A DNA stretch of 64,000 nucleotides from Stieleria maiorica (GCF_008035925.1 NZ_CP036264.1:3656402-3720401); one strand, 5' to 3'; positions 28,216 through 37,645 are shown, numbered from the stretch's first letter. The notes: generated by a model not told the origin, from the letters alone. Numbers and translations are program-made.

Positions 28216-28288
28216 GGGGGTATAGCTCAGTTGGGAGAGCGACGCGCTGGCAGCGCGTAGGTCGTCGGTTCAAGTCCGTCTACCTCCA
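28216..28288 (+). tRNA. tRNA-Ala (anticodon GGC)
   Basis: The cloverleaf was folded by eye. The acceptor is GGGGGTA/TACCTCC with the G3-U70 wobble that identifies alanine tRNAs, the D stem is GCTC/GAGC, the anticodon stem ACGCG/CGCGT with loop CTGGCAG (anticodon GGC at 28249-28251), and the T loop TTCAAGT. One T-T mismatch occurs in the T stem. The discriminator is A and CCA is not encoded. A terminator follows. Confidence 0.96.
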
Positions 28289-28305
28289 CCTTTGAAATCG
28301 AAAAG

Positions 28306-28338
28306 CCGCTGACCATTCTCTGGTCAGCGGTTTTTTTT
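28306..28338 (+). terminator. Rho-independent terminator of tRNA-Ala
   Basis: A perfect 10-bp stem, CCGCTGACCA / TGGTCAGCGG, with a TTCTC loop is followed by eight T residues. Confidence 0.96.
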
Positions 28339-28340
28339 GT

Positions 28341-28761
28341 GTTTGCTCCTCAGGAATCGATGCCGCAGGCAGCGCAATCCGTTCGGCCAACTTTCAACGT
28401 CGGCCCAACGCGTTGGCGATCGGTCCATCGCAAACGTTCGCGAGCCCAACGAGCGAATCATTGATGTGGCGATGACCGAACGCTCGGTCTGCCCCGTGCC
28501 CTTGTTCCGGCAAACCTGTTTTGGTGACGTCATTGACACCGCACGGCGTCCCGCTATTTTTGTTCCGACTCAATTGCAACAAGGAATTGAGCCAGCAAAG
28601 CAAGCAAGCCCGTAACCCGCGCAAATTCTTCGGAACGCCGATTCGGTCCCTTCCGCCTCAAACCAGGGTCGACACGCCAGCCAGCCAGCCATGCGTTTAC
28701 TGCGCGCAGCGAAGTTCGATGCGCGTCAATGAAACCTTCCTCTGGTTAAAGGCTGCTTCGA
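28341..28761. other. Intergenic region, no supported gene
   Basis: Short frames on both strands have no recognisable features. A small palindrome (CAATTGCAACAAGGAATTG) sits at about 28571-28590. I looked for a Fur-type operator upstream of the siderophore gene and saw none that matches. Confidence 0.5.
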
Positions 28762-29847
28762 ATGCCAACTTTCAGTTTGATCGCAATTCGCCTCGCTGTA
28801 TTCGCAACGATTTCTGCTCGCCATGCTTGTGACCGAGTTGTTTGCGGTCCGATCCGACAATGGAATTGTCTCGCGATTCTCGCAATCGTCGTACTCAGCG
28901 TCGGGTTTGACTCGACATCGTGTCAGGCCACCGACATATCGCCCAGGCAATTCGTTCACATGCAGGGCACGGTCAAATTGCCTTCCGTGCCGCGACGCGT
29001 CGTCACGTTGGACCTGGCGTCTCTGGAAAACCTGCATGCGTTGAATGTTCCTGTTGTTGGTGTTCCATCGACAAATGTCGACATGCTGCCGGAACACTTA
29101 AAGCAGTATGCGGGCGATGAGTTTGCGAAAGTCGGTTCATTGTTCGAGCCAGAAATAGAAACGATCAAGTCGCTGAAGCCAGACTTGATCATCGTTGGTG
29201 GGCGTTCCAGTCGCCAATGCGAATCGCTCAGTGAAATCGCACCGACGATCGACCTGTCGACGTCAACAACAGGTTTCATTCCCAGTGTGGTGGGGAATCT
29301 GCTGACCCTTGGAGCGATCTTTGAAAAGGAAAGGGAAGCCAGCCGACTCACTCGCGACCTGCTGAATGACGTGCGAATGCTGCAATCGAAGGCAGGCGAG
29401 CAAGGCAGCGGGTTGTTGCTGTTCAGTGTCGGCGAAAAGGTCATCGCTCAGCAACCGGCGACGCGATTCGGAATCGTTTACGAGCTTGTCGGGATCGCCC
29501 CGGCTGTGACTGCGGAGGATGCTGAGCCAACAGGCGAGCGCCGCGGGCGGGAGCAGCAAGCCAAGCGGAACGTCGACGACGCGGCAGCCCGTGAACGACT
29601 TGCGAAAATTTTGCGACGCGAGCCGGCCTGGATGTTCGCCATCGACCGCAACTCGGCATTCGGAGAACGGGCCAACGCGAGCGAGGTGCTTTCCACGGTA
29701 CCGGCGATCGCCGAGTCCGAGGCGTGGAAGAATGGCAAGGTCGTTTACCTGAGCGGCACCGGCTGGTACTTGATCGGCGGCGGCGTACTCCAATTGCAGC
29801 AAACGATCGACCAAGTCAACAACGCCTTCGACGAAAACGGATCATGA
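28762..29847 (+). CDS. Siderophore ABC-transporter substrate-binding protein (FecB/FepB type)
   Basis: The 361-residue protein has an N-terminal hydrophobic segment (about 36-52, LAILAIVVLSVGFDSTSC) and the two-lobed Fe-siderophore binding fold. Visible are RRVVTLDLASLENLHALNVP, LFEPEIETIKSLKPDLIIVG and, in the second lobe, LSTVPAIAESEAWKNGKVVY. An insertion rich in Glu, Arg and Ala (about 250-280) interrupts the second lobe. The signal region ends with Cys, so it may be a lipoprotein. ATG 28762 has AAAGG about 9 nt upstream. No permease or ATPase lies beside it; the next gene, 7 nt on, is a siderophore-type esterase. Confidence 0.82.
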   Translation: MPTFSLIAIRLAVFATISARHACDRVVCGPIRQWNCLAILAIVVLSVGFDSTSCQATDISPRQFVHMQGTVKLPSVPRRVVTLDLASLENLHALNVPVVGVPSTNVDMLPEHLKQYAGDEFAKVGSLFEPEIETIKSLKPDLIIVGGRSSRQCESLSEIAPTIDLSTSTTGFIPSVVGNLLTLGAIFEKEREASRLTRDLLNDVRMLQSKAGEQGSGLLLFSVGEKVIAQQPATRFGIVYELVGIAPAVTAEDAEPTGERRGREQQAKRNVDDAAARERLAKILRREPAWMFAIDRNSAFGERANASEVLSTVPAIAESEAWKNGKVVYLSGTGWYLIGGGVLQLQQTIDQVNNAFDENGS

Positions 29848-29854
29848 GTTTGCC

Positions 29855-30787
29855 ATGTATCGTGCTGCACTCCTACAGGTATTGCTGTTGATTGCAAACA
29901 GCGTTTCCGCGCAACCGCCGGCGGCGCGAATCAATCAACGTGTCGACCCGGGACGGTTTGCGACCCAGATATGGGAGACCAAATCGAATGACGATCGGCT
30001 CTATCGAATTTTCGTTTCGGTTCCTGACGGCACACCACCAAGTGAAGGCTATTCGGTGATGTACGTCCTCGACGGAAATGCCTATTTTGGGCAAGCTGTC
30101 GAGTCGCGAAACAAACTGGCGAATCAGAATGAGAAGGCGATCATCGTTGGCATCGGCTATCCGATCGACACCCGCATCGACGTTGTTCGACGCACCTACG
30201 ACTTGACTCCGCCAGCCGATGAGGTGAACTTGCCTCCACGACGTGGCGGAGAACGCTGGCCGACTTGGGGCGGGGCTGACGATTTTTTGAGCTTTGTCCA
30301 GAACGAATTGAAAGGGGACGTCGAACAACGCTATTCGATCAATCGATACCGCCAAGCCTTGTTTGGTCATTCGTTTGGTGGGCTGTTTGCATTGCACGCG
30401 ATGTTCACCCGATCATCGTGTTTTCAAACCTACATCGCCGCGAGCCCCTCGGTGTGGTGGAACGACTATGCGATCGAAAACGCCCGGACTGAACTCCGGT
30501 CTCCTGTCGATTTGATTCTGACGGTTGGCGAGTTGGAACTGTCCAGCGACGTGGGGCCGGCGGCCGCGCTCGCCCCGACCGACGCGAAGCGACAGTTCGG
30601 GACGACGAAAGACTTTGCGGCTTCCGCTTCGGGTTTAGGAGCAAAGCCAAAAGTGGACTGCGCCACTTTGCTCAAGAAACACCGTGAATCGCCAGTCGAA
30701 CGTAGCTACCTTCGCCAGAAGGTGGATCCCCAGGGTTATCCACGCTCTGGCGGACGTAGCTACGCCAAGGTGGCGCTGTCCAGCTAG
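29855..30787 (+). CDS. Enterochelin-esterase-like hydrolase, C-terminus replaced by a repeat
   Basis: The 310-residue protein has a signal-like N-terminus and an alpha/beta-hydrolase fold of the Fes/IroE type: YRIFVSVPDGTPPSEGYSVM, YVLDGNAYF, the nucleophile elbow FGHSFGGLFAL and SPSVWWND. Such enzymes cleave ferric siderophore esters so that iron is released. From about residue 269 onward the codons belong to the palindromic element (copy B at 30660), including the stop. The segment that should contain the catalytic His is therefore absent. It probably forms a damaged or retargeted enzyme. It follows the siderophore-binding gene by 7 nt. Confidence 0.75.
   Translation: MYRAALLQVLLLIANSVSAQPPAARINQRVDPGRFATQIWETKSNDDRLYRIFVSVPDGTPPSEGYSVMYVLDGNAYFGQAVESRNKLANQNEKAIIVGIGYPIDTRIDVVRRTYDLTPPADEVNLPPRRGGERWPTWGGADDFLSFVQNELKGDVEQRYSINRYRQALFGHSFGGLFALHAMFTRSSCFQTYIAASPSVWWNDYAIENARTELRSPVDLILTVGELELSSDVGPAAALAPTDAKRQFGTTKDFAASASGLGAKPKVDCATLLKKHRESPVERSYLRQKVDPQGYPRSGGRSYAKVALSS
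30660..30787 (-). repeat. Copy B of the 117-bp palindromic element, inside a gene
   Basis: The core, 30660-30776, runs from GCGCCACTTT to a GGTGGCGC end (terminal inverted repeats). Inner arms are GTAGCTACCTTCGCCAGA and TCTGGCGGACGTAGCTAC. Its reverse complement is nearly identical to copy C over about 128 nt, including the flanking CTAGCTGGACA. It supplies the last 42 codons and stop of the esterase. Confidence 0.93.
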
Positions 30788-31437
30788 TTCTCTGTCCGTC
30801 GCAGGATGACTGCCATACTGATGTGGCCAACTGGTTGATTGAACGCGAGTTCGGGCAGGCTGGACCCGTTGATGTTTGAAGGACGACACCCATGTGAAAG
30901 AGTTGGATGAAGCGAACATCGCGCTGTGCCAGCCGACGGGCAAGCAGACAATTGTAAGCTTATGTACCACGATTCTGCACATCGGGGCCGTCGGCATCCA
31001 GTAAATGCTGCGGTTCGTCGGAGAAATCGATCAAATCGGGCACCGACGTTTGCATCCGATAGGCCAGTTCGTACTGCTGGATGCGCGTGTGAATTTCGGG
31101 ATCGGCATCGTCGTCACGCTTTTCCTGATTCTGCCAGGCAAGATCGTCCAGCATCCGACGCCGGCCGGTGGCAGCGAGTCCATCGGGGTTGCTCAAAAAC
31201 ACCGGGTCGCCAACACTCATCAGTTTGACGCCGTTACGATCATGGCCTGGATTCAGATCAATCGACTCGACCACGCACTGCAAGCGGTCTTTCATACTCG
31301 CGACTGGGAAGCCGGCAACGGATTTGACTAATCGCGAGACATGATCAGAATCTTGAGCGGGAGAAATAGAGAGAAGAGCAAACCGACCGCATTCGTTATC
31401 CGCAAATCACGCTTAATCTACACATTGGAAAAAAACG
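30788..31437. other. Degenerate region between esterases
   Basis: Apart from the DUF1501 fragment at 30960-31295 no gene is supported. A short open stretch at about 30885-30985 (DDTHVKELDEANIALCQPTG) looks coding-like but has no start and no recognised family. Confidence 0.5.
30960..31295 (-). pseudogene. Internal fragment of a DUF1501 gene
   Basis: The 111-codon frame reads RRRMLDDLAWQNQEKRDD, DPEIHTRIQQYELAYRMQTS and VPDLIDFSDEPQHLLDADGP, which is the internal block of planctomycete DUF1501 proteins (family members run to about 450 residues). The N-terminal Tat signal and the metal-binding C-terminal half are missing. Normally such genes pair with a DUF1549/DUF1553 cytochrome gene, and none is here. 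It lies between copy B of the element and an intact esterase, and I infer decay after rearrangement. Confidence 0.7.
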
Positions 31438-32652
31438 ATGGATCTTCGGTCTTTGATTCTTTCGGGAACGCTTTTGAGTGCATTTGCCATGAACACAATC
31501 GCGCAGGAGTCGATGTTTACGGTGATCGTCGATCCGATCGCCGGCGGAACGATCTCCGTAGATCCGCCGCTGCCCGATGACGGAAAGGTCGCTGCCGGAA
31601 CGCGAATCAAGATCAAGTCGATGCCGTCTGACGGATATGCGGTGGACTCCATCTACTATTCGGTCCCCGGGCGCTGGGGCGCGATGTACCACGAATCGCT
31701 CACCGACCAGTTCGAGGTGGTCATCGATCAAGACAAAAACATCGGCGCGTCGTTTATCGCGAATTCGGCGGTCGAGCATCTCGACGTTCATCACAGTATC
31801 GTTTACGCCCAACCCGGAAAGAAGCCGCTTAAGTACGATGTCTACACGCCCAAGAGTGCGAAACAGTTGCCGATCATCGTCATCATCCATGGCGGCGGCT
31901 GGTCCTCCAACGACGAAGACATCATGCGGGGCCTGGCACGCGAGTTGACCAAGGGGGGGAAGTTCGTGGTCGCCAGCATGGACTATCGTTGGATCGGCGA
32001 TCTGGATGGAGACGAAACCCCCAACACGATGGCCAATTTGATCGAGGACGTTTTCGGCGGGATCGCACACATCCTGGAACACGCCGAATCCTACGGCGGC
32101 GACGCGAGTCGGGTTGGAGTGACCGGAGACAGCGCGGGCGGACACCTCAGCGCGTCGGCGTCGCTGTTGATCGAACGCATCGGCGACGGCGGATTCGGTG
32201 CGACCGATGGCGTATTCCAGTTTAAACCGACCTATCTTCCCGACGGGATGTCGGCAGACGATTTCCGTGCCCAGTTAATGAAGTCCGTCAAAGCGGCTGC
32301 CCCCAGTTACGGTGTCTTCGCGGCCGAATCGCTCGGGCGTTTCTCACCCGGGCTCGGTGCCGAAGCCGGCGCCGCAGTCGCTCCACAGCAAAACATTCCC
32401 GAAGCGAGTGTTCGGTCCGTTCCGCAGTACCTGCTGCGCGGCACCGAGGACTTTCTCATCCGTCATGAATCCGTTGAATCCTTTGTCAATGCACTGGAGG
32501 CAAAAGGTCAATCGGCCGTTTACGAACAGGTCGAAGGGGCCGGTCACGCGTTTTTCGACTGGAAACCGAACGACCAAGTCAAAGCAACGTTTGAAACCTA
32601 CGGCGTGCCCTACGCCAAAAAAATGCGTGAGTTCTTCGAAATGCACCTCTAA
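31438..32652 (+). CDS. Secreted alpha/beta-hydrolase esterase with N-terminal InlB-repeat-like domain
   Basis: The 404-residue protein has a signal peptide (LILSGTLLSAFAMNTIAQ). A beta-rich module at about 25-105 (VDPIAGGTISVDPP, then NKNIGASFI) resembles a divergent InlB B-repeat. The hydrolase domain follows: oxyanion loop IIHGGGWSSNDED, nucleophile GDSAGGHLSAS, late acid GTEDFLIRHES and histidine GAGHAFFDW. The full Ser-Asp-His triad is therefore present. It is similar to carboxylesterases and xylan or pectin deacetylating lipases. ATG 31438 has a GGAAAAAA stretch upstream. Confidence 0.83.
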   Translation: MDLRSLILSGTLLSAFAMNTIAQESMFTVIVDPIAGGTISVDPPLPDDGKVAAGTRIKIKSMPSDGYAVDSIYYSVPGRWGAMYHESLTDQFEVVIDQDKNIGASFIANSAVEHLDVHHSIVYAQPGKKPLKYDVYTPKSAKQLPIIVIIHGGGWSSNDEDIMRGLARELTKGGKFVVASMDYRWIGDLDGDETPNTMANLIEDVFGGIAHILEHAESYGGDASRVGVTGDSAGGHLSASASLLIERIGDGGFGATDGVFQFKPTYLPDGMSADDFRAQLMKSVKAAAPSYGVFAAESLGRFSPGLGAEAGAAVAPQQNIPEASVRSVPQYLLRGTEDFLIRHESVESFVNALEAKGQSAVYEQVEGAGHAFFDWKPNDQVKATFETYGVPYAKKMREFFEMHL

Positions 32653-32739
32653 CAATGCCCAAAGCATTCCCAGCTTCCGCTACCGATCGCATCGGCCCTC
32701 TTCTCCTCGTATCGGAACTCGCCAGCGGCTTGTCGATCT

Positions 32740-32823
32740 GATCAGCCGTATGACGCGAGCCTACGGGCAACGGTGAGAAATCTGCATGCCGGGTGCCCGT
32801 AGGCTCGCGCCAAACGGCTAATC
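32740..32823. repeat. Long inverted repeat between convergent genes (CCCGTAGGCT family)
   Basis: The left arm at 32740-32769 (GATCAGCCGTATGACGCGAG then CCTACGGGCA) pairs with the right arm at 32794-32823 (TGCCCGTAGGCTCGCGCCAA then ACGGCTAATC), with a 24-nt loop. A half-site of the same family lies at 24001. Position and symmetry suggest a bidirectional terminator or REP-like sequence. Confidence 0.88.
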
Positions 32824-32885
32824 CCTCATGTGATCAGATTAAATCGACAAGCCACCAGAAGTTTCGGCTCCGTTTCCGAATCGGA

Positions 32886-34109
32886 TCACTTCGAATCGGC
32901 GTCGACGCGGATGTTTTCCATCAAGGTTCGCGCGCACAGTTTAGCGAAGCTGGGATCATTGATCTCCCGATCCTCCCATCGCACCTCGATTCCGTCTCGC
33001 AACGAATCGGCCAGGGTGCTGAACAGTGCCTCGTCGGCCTCGGCATCATGAAACGGTCCGCCGGCCGCACTGATCACGCTGATCGCTTTTTGCGGGATCA
33101 AGACCGACACGGGAGCGGAGTACTGGTTGATCTTGCCGGCCAGCAACCTCCCCAGTTCACGACACTCCTGGGGCGAGGTTCGCATCAGCGTGACTTGTGG
33201 GTTGTGGATGTAAAAGTTTCGCTGGGCAAACTTGTCCGGGATCGTTTCGGGGCCGCCGAAATTGACCATGTCCAAACAACCCGGAACGACAATCGCGGGC
33301 ACACCTGCTTTGCCGGCGGCTTCCAAGCGTTGCGGACCGGCCGACAAGACGCCACCGACCAACTCGTCCGCCCACTCGGTCGTGGTGATGTCCAGGACTC
33401 CGGCGACCATCCCGCTTTCGATCAGTGCCTCCATGGCTTTTCCGCCCGCACCGGTCGCGTGAAAGACCAGCACCTCGTAGCCCGCTTCTTCGAGCACGGG
33501 GATGGCAGCGTTGATGCAATCGGTGGTGTTGCCGAACATGCTGGCAACGATCAATGGTCGATCGGCACTGCTGGACGCGATCTCGGTTTCCACCATGCCA
33601 CAGATCGCGCCAACAGCACGGCTGAAGATTATCCGTGAGACCCGATTCAATCCGGAAACATCGACCACGCTGGGGATCATCACGATGTCTTTGGTTCCGA
33701 CATAGTGCGCGATGTTGCCGCTGGCCATCGTCGACACCATCACCTTGGGAAACCCGATCGGCAACGCCCTCATCGTCGCCGTGCCGATCGCGGTGCCGCC
33801 ACTGCCTCCTAGCGAGATCACGCCCTGAATACGACCTTGGTCGGACAATTTCAGCAGCAATGCCGCTGCCGCATCGGCCATCGCCGCAACACACTCGCCC
33901 CGATCTTGCCGAGACAGCGTCGGCGGCAAGTCAATTCCGCCGGCGGTTGCAACTTCGTCGCGGCTGATGTCCGCCGGGATTTGCGTCGGCCCCAATGTGC
34001 CGACATCGATCAGCAGTGGGGCATGGCCGCGTTGCCGAATCAGATCGGCAACAAAACCATGTTCAGTTCCTTTGCTGTCCAGCGTTCCCAACACCGCAAT
34101 CGTAGCCAT
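32886..34109 (-). CDS. Tm-1-like ATP-binding domain protein (UPF0261)
   Basis: The 407-residue soluble protein matches UPF0261/Tm-1-like proteins: MATIAVLGTLDSKGTEHGFV at the N-terminus, the Gly-rich loop VISLGGSGGTAIGTATMRAL, then KVMVSTMASGNIAHYVG and VFHATGAGGKAMEALIESG. The plant homologue Tm-1 binds ATP and blocks tobamovirus replication. Bacterial functions are unknown. No methyltransferase-like partner (often adjacent in other bacteria) is seen here; the neighbours are a secreted esterase and a sulfatase, so the role is unclear. Confidence 0.88.
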   Translation of the reverse strand: MATIAVLGTLDSKGTEHGFVADLIRQRGHAPLLIDVGTLGPTQIPADISRDEVATAGGIDLPPTLSRQDRGECVAAMADAAAALLLKLSDQGRIQGVISLGGSGGTAIGTATMRALPIGFPKVMVSTMASGNIAHYVGTKDIVMIPSVVDVSGLNRVSRIIFSRAVGAICGMVETEIASSSADRPLIVASMFGNTTDCINAAIPVLEEAGYEVLVFHATGAGGKAMEALIESGMVAGVLDITTTEWADELVGGVLSAGPQRLEAAGKAGVPAIVVPGCLDMVNFGGPETIPDKFAQRNFYIHNPQVTLMRTSPQECRELGRLLAGKINQYSAPVSVLIPQKAISVISAAGGPFHDAEADEALFSTLADSLRDGIEVRWEDREINDPSFAKLCARTLMENIRVDADSK

Positions 34110-34378
34110 GCGTCTTCTCTTTTCCGTTGTGCGGGGATCTGTCTAAACCGCTGCGTTAAACCGAACCGTGATTTATCGAAGGCCAATCAACGTCGCCCTC
34201 AGACGCCCCGCAACCTCGCCTCGGGAGTAAGGGGGGCTGATTTCAAACCAAGGAGTTCCGCATGCTCTTTCGCTCGTATTGTAGCCAGTGTGAAGTCGGT
34301 CGTTGCCTAGGTCGTCTGCATCCTGGGGCTGCTAAACTGTTGGAGGTGTTTCCCTTCAAGATACAAAGGAATGAAGCC

Positions 34379-37300
34379 GTGAATCGTGTGAATACGCTCG
34401 TCTCATCAACACTGCTATTGATCCTGCTGACGTCGCCGCTTGCGGCGGACGCTCCCAATGTCATCCTGATCATGACGGATGATCAAGGGTACGGGGATCT
34501 TTCGTGTCATGGAAATCCGACGCAAAAAACACCCCATCTGGATCATTTGCATTCCCAATCGGTGCGGTTCACCGACTTTCATGTCGCTCCGTTTTGCACT
34601 CCGACGCGAGCGGCATTGATGACCGGACGCTACCCGGCTCGAACGGGAGCGTACCGCACGTCCTCGGGGAGGACGTCGCTGCACCGGCGCGAAAAGACCC
34701 TCGGCAATCTGTTCACCCGCAATGGCTATGCAACGGGGATCTTCGGCAAGTGGCACTTGGGCGATTGCGCTCCGTCGCGGCCGATGGACAAGGGTTTTGA
34801 ACGCAGCGTTTGGCATCGTTGTGGGGGACTGACGCAGATCTCGGACTACTGGACCAACGATTATTTCGATGACACCTACCTTGTCGGTGATCGATGGAAG
34901 GCGTTTGAAGGCTATTGCACGGACGTCTGGTTTGATGAAGCGATGAAATTCATCACATCGGTCGTTTCCGATGCCGGTGGCAGCAAGCCGTTTTTTGTCT
35001 ATTTGCCCACCAATGCCCCTCACGGCCCCTATCTGGTCGCACCGAAGTGGAAGCAGCCATTTCTAGAGATGGGCATGAACAATGCGAAAGCAAGTTTCAA
35101 AGGAATGGTTGCGAACTTCGATTGGAACCTGGGGCGATTGCTTCGGTTCCTGGACGACGAGCGATTGGCCGATGACACCGTCGTCATTTTTATGACCGAC
35201 AACGGGACGTCGGCGGGGACCACGTTCGACAAGGGCACGCGGATTTATGGCTGGCCGTTGGACCCGTCCGAAAACGCCAACATGCGTGGCGGAAAAAGCT
35301 CGGCTTACGATGGCGGGCATCGCGTGCCACTGTTCATTCGCTGGCCCAACGGTCAATTGGGATCGCCACGCGACATCGACACGCTTGCCGCACATTTCGA
35401 CATCACGCCGACGCTGATGGATTTGTGTGAACTGGATCGGCCGGCGTCTTGGCCCAGCTTGGATGGTCGATCACTTGTACCGTTGATAAAAAGCGACGAA
35501 GCGTCTTGGCCGCCGCGAACGCTGCACACGCAGATGCACGGTGGCAACGGCTATCACAAGCCGGGGGACCTGTGGGAAATCGGTGCGGTGCTGACGGAGC
35601 GTTGGCGGTTGGTCGAAGGCCGAGAGCTGTATGACATCGTCGCCGACCCGGCACAACGCAACGACGTCGCGGAAGCACATCCCGACGTGGTTGGCGAACT
35701 TACCAAGGCGCATGAAGAGTGGTTTGATTCGGTGAAGCCCGGGATGATTCCGACGCGAATCCTGGTGGGATCTGACATGGAAAACCCGACACACCTGACC
35801 AGTCAAGAATGGGTGATGCCGGAGGGAAGTCCGCCTTGGGCTCACGGGCACGTGCTCAAACGGATGATCGCAAGTGGACCCTGGTACTTGGACGTGGCAA
35901 CAGCGGGGACGTATGTGATCTCGTTGTCGCGTTGGCCGGGCTATCTGAACAAACCGATCGAATCAAAAAGGGCGGCGATCGAAATTGGGGGACAATCGTT
36001 GTCCATTGAAATCCCCGAACCGGACAACATGCCCGCTGCGAATTTCACGGTCAATCTGCCTGCCGGTCCGACCGAGTTGACGACGACTCTGACAACCCTG
36101 GACGGCCAAACGCACGGTGCCTACTTTGCGACGGTCAAACGCGTTGAGGCCGCGGGAAACGACCAGACCACGCTGCTTTGGACTCAGTACTGCGTCGCGG
36201 GCAACACATTGAAACTGTCCGCCCACACCGACGCGGACCCGACGCGGCCAACCGATTCTACGGCAACGCTCGCGCTGGAAACGGACGCGGGGTGGCAACC
36301 GGTTGCGACGGTTGACGTCGATTCGTTGACTGCGATGGCAGCGTTTCGCATCGAGCAGTGGGACGCGAAGGTCGCAAAAAAGTACCGTGTGACCTGCGGC
36401 GGCAGCGAACGGACCGGAACGATCCGCGCCGAGCCGAAGGACAACGGGACGCTAAAGTTGATGGCGGTCGCATGCGTCAACGACAAATACTTTCCTTATG
36501 AGGAAGCCGTCGCCCAAATGATCGATCAGGATCCCGACCTGGTCTTTTTCGCGGGCGATCAGATCTACGAGAGCAACGCCGGGGGCGAGGTTGTCGAGGC
36601 GAAGACCGAAGCGGACGTTCCCCGAGCGATGGCGAATTATTTGGCCAAGTGGAGACGCTTTGGGATGATCTTTCGTGACCTGTTGAAGGATCGCCCGTCG
36701 GTCATGATCACCGACGACCACGATGTATATGCAAACGATCTGTGGGGCGACGGGGGCCGTCACATGACGGGTGATCGCACCTCCGGCGGTTACCCGATGC
36801 ATCCGACATGGGTTAACGCCGCCGAACGGACTCAAATGTGGCATCTACCCGATCCGGTTGCCGCCGGGCCATGGGGCGATGGCATCAACGCCTACTTCAC
36901 CTCGCTCGACTACGGCGGCGTCAGCTTTGCCATTTTGGAAGATCGCAAGTTCAAATCACCGCCCTCGGAAGTCCTTTCCGAGGCCATTGGCGACCCCCGC
37001 ACAGACAAGCCCAACCGAACGCTCGAAGTCATCATGGACCCCGCGTTCGACGCCGGCAAGTTGGACCGACCGGACCTGCAATTATTGGGACAGGTGCAAG
37101 AGGCGTTTTTGGGCGTGTGGGGCCAGCGGGTCAAACAGAAACGGCTGCTCGCCGCCGTGCTCTCTCAATCACCGTTTGTCAACATCGGAAACTACGACGT
37201 CACCTATGGCGATATGGATGCGAACGGCTGGCCGCAATCGGCACGCAACCGCGCGCTCCGCGCCATCGCACCGGCAAATGCCGTGATGATCAGCGGCGAC

Positions 37301-37645
37301 ATTCACTTCGGCACGTTGCACCGACATGGGATTGACGCCTGGGGTGACGGCCCGTGGGGGTATTCGTTACCGGCATTCGCGTCAAATCAAAACCGAAGTT
37401 GGCGACCTCGTGCGCCGGCCCAAGGCGGTCAGATCGACGGCGTCGTCGGATCGGGAAACCATCACGACCGCTTCGGCAACAAGCTGACCGTCGCGGGGAC
37501 GGCGCACGGCTATAACGGGTACGGGATGGTGCTGTTTGACAATGTGAAACGTCAAATCACGCTTCAGCTGCATACCATGGACGGCGACCGGAACCCGAGC
37601 AACGAACCGGTGCCCGGGTGGCCGCTGACGATCGATGTTCCCTGA
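34379..37645 (+). CDS. Sulfatase fused to a PhoD-like phosphatase
   Basis: The 1088-residue secreted protein joins two hydrolases. After a signal peptide (VSSTLLLILLTSPLAA) comes a type I sulfatase (about 20-490): VILIMTDDQGYGDL, the formylglycine site CTPTRAALMTGR with Cys73, GIFGKWHLGD and IFMTDNGTSAG. A beta-rich linker (about 490-690) leads to a PhoD-type metallophosphatase (about 691-1088) with FFAGDQIYES, DDHDVYANDLWG and MISGDIHFGTLHRHG. It may release both sulfate and phosphate from a polymer. GTG 34379 has AAAGGA 8 nt upstream and begins the signal; the ATG at 34262 would add 39 unlikely residues. An anaerobic maturase or FGE gene was not seen. Confidence 0.88.
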   Translation: MNRVNTLVSSTLLLILLTSPLAADAPNVILIMTDDQGYGDLSCHGNPTQKTPHLDHLHSQSVRFTDFHVAPFCTPTRAALMTGRYPARTGAYRTSSGRTSLHRREKTLGNLFTRNGYATGIFGKWHLGDCAPSRPMDKGFERSVWHRCGGLTQISDYWTNDYFDDTYLVGDRWKAFEGYCTDVWFDEAMKFITSVVSDAGGSKPFFVYLPTNAPHGPYLVAPKWKQPFLEMGMNNAKASFKGMVANFDWNLGRLLRFLDDERLADDTVVIFMTDNGTSAGTTFDKGTRIYGWPLDPSENANMRGGKSSAYDGGHRVPLFIRWPNGQLGSPRDIDTLAAHFDITPTLMDLCELDRPASWPSLDGRSLVPLIKSDEASWPPRTLHTQMHGGNGYHKPGDLWEIGAVLTERWRLVEGRELYDIVADPAQRNDVAEAHPDVVGELTKAHEEWFDSVKPGMIPTRILVGSDMENPTHLTSQEWVMPEGSPPWAHGHVLKRMIASGPWYLDVATAGTYVISLSRWPGYLNKPIESKRAAIEIGGQSLSIEIPEPDNMPAANFTVNLPAGPTELTTTLTTLDGQTHGAYFATVKRVEAAGNDQTTLLWTQYCVAGNTLKLSAHTDADPTRPTDSTATLALETDAGWQPVATVDVDSLTAMAAFRIEQWDAKVAKKYRVTCGGSERTGTIRAEPKDNGTLKLMAVACVNDKYFPYEEAVAQMIDQDPDLVFFAGDQIYESNAGGEVVEAKTEADVPRAMANYLAKWRRFGMIFRDLLKDRPSVMITDDHDVYANDLWGDGGRHMTGDRTSGGYPMHPTWVNAAERTQMWHLPDPVAAGPWGDGINAYFTSLDYGGVSFAILEDRKFKSPPSEVLSEAIGDPRTDKPNRTLEVIMDPAFDAGKLDRPDLQLLGQVQEAFLGVWGQRVKQKRLLAAVLSQSPFVNIGNYDVTYGDMDANGWPQSARNRALRAIAPANAVMISGDIHFGTLHRHGIDAWGDGPWGYSLPAFASNQNRSWRPRAPAQGGQIDGVVGSGNHHDRFGNKLTVAGTAHGYNGYGMVLFDNVKRQITLQLHTMDGDRNPSNEPVPGWPLTIDVP

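Noticed and set aside
28324-28624. Two small minus-strand frames after the tRNA-Ala gene
   Set aside because: They run over the terminator or lack a start signal and family match.
31005-31331. 108-codon plus-strand frame
   Set aside because: It is antisense to a clear DUF1501 fragment.
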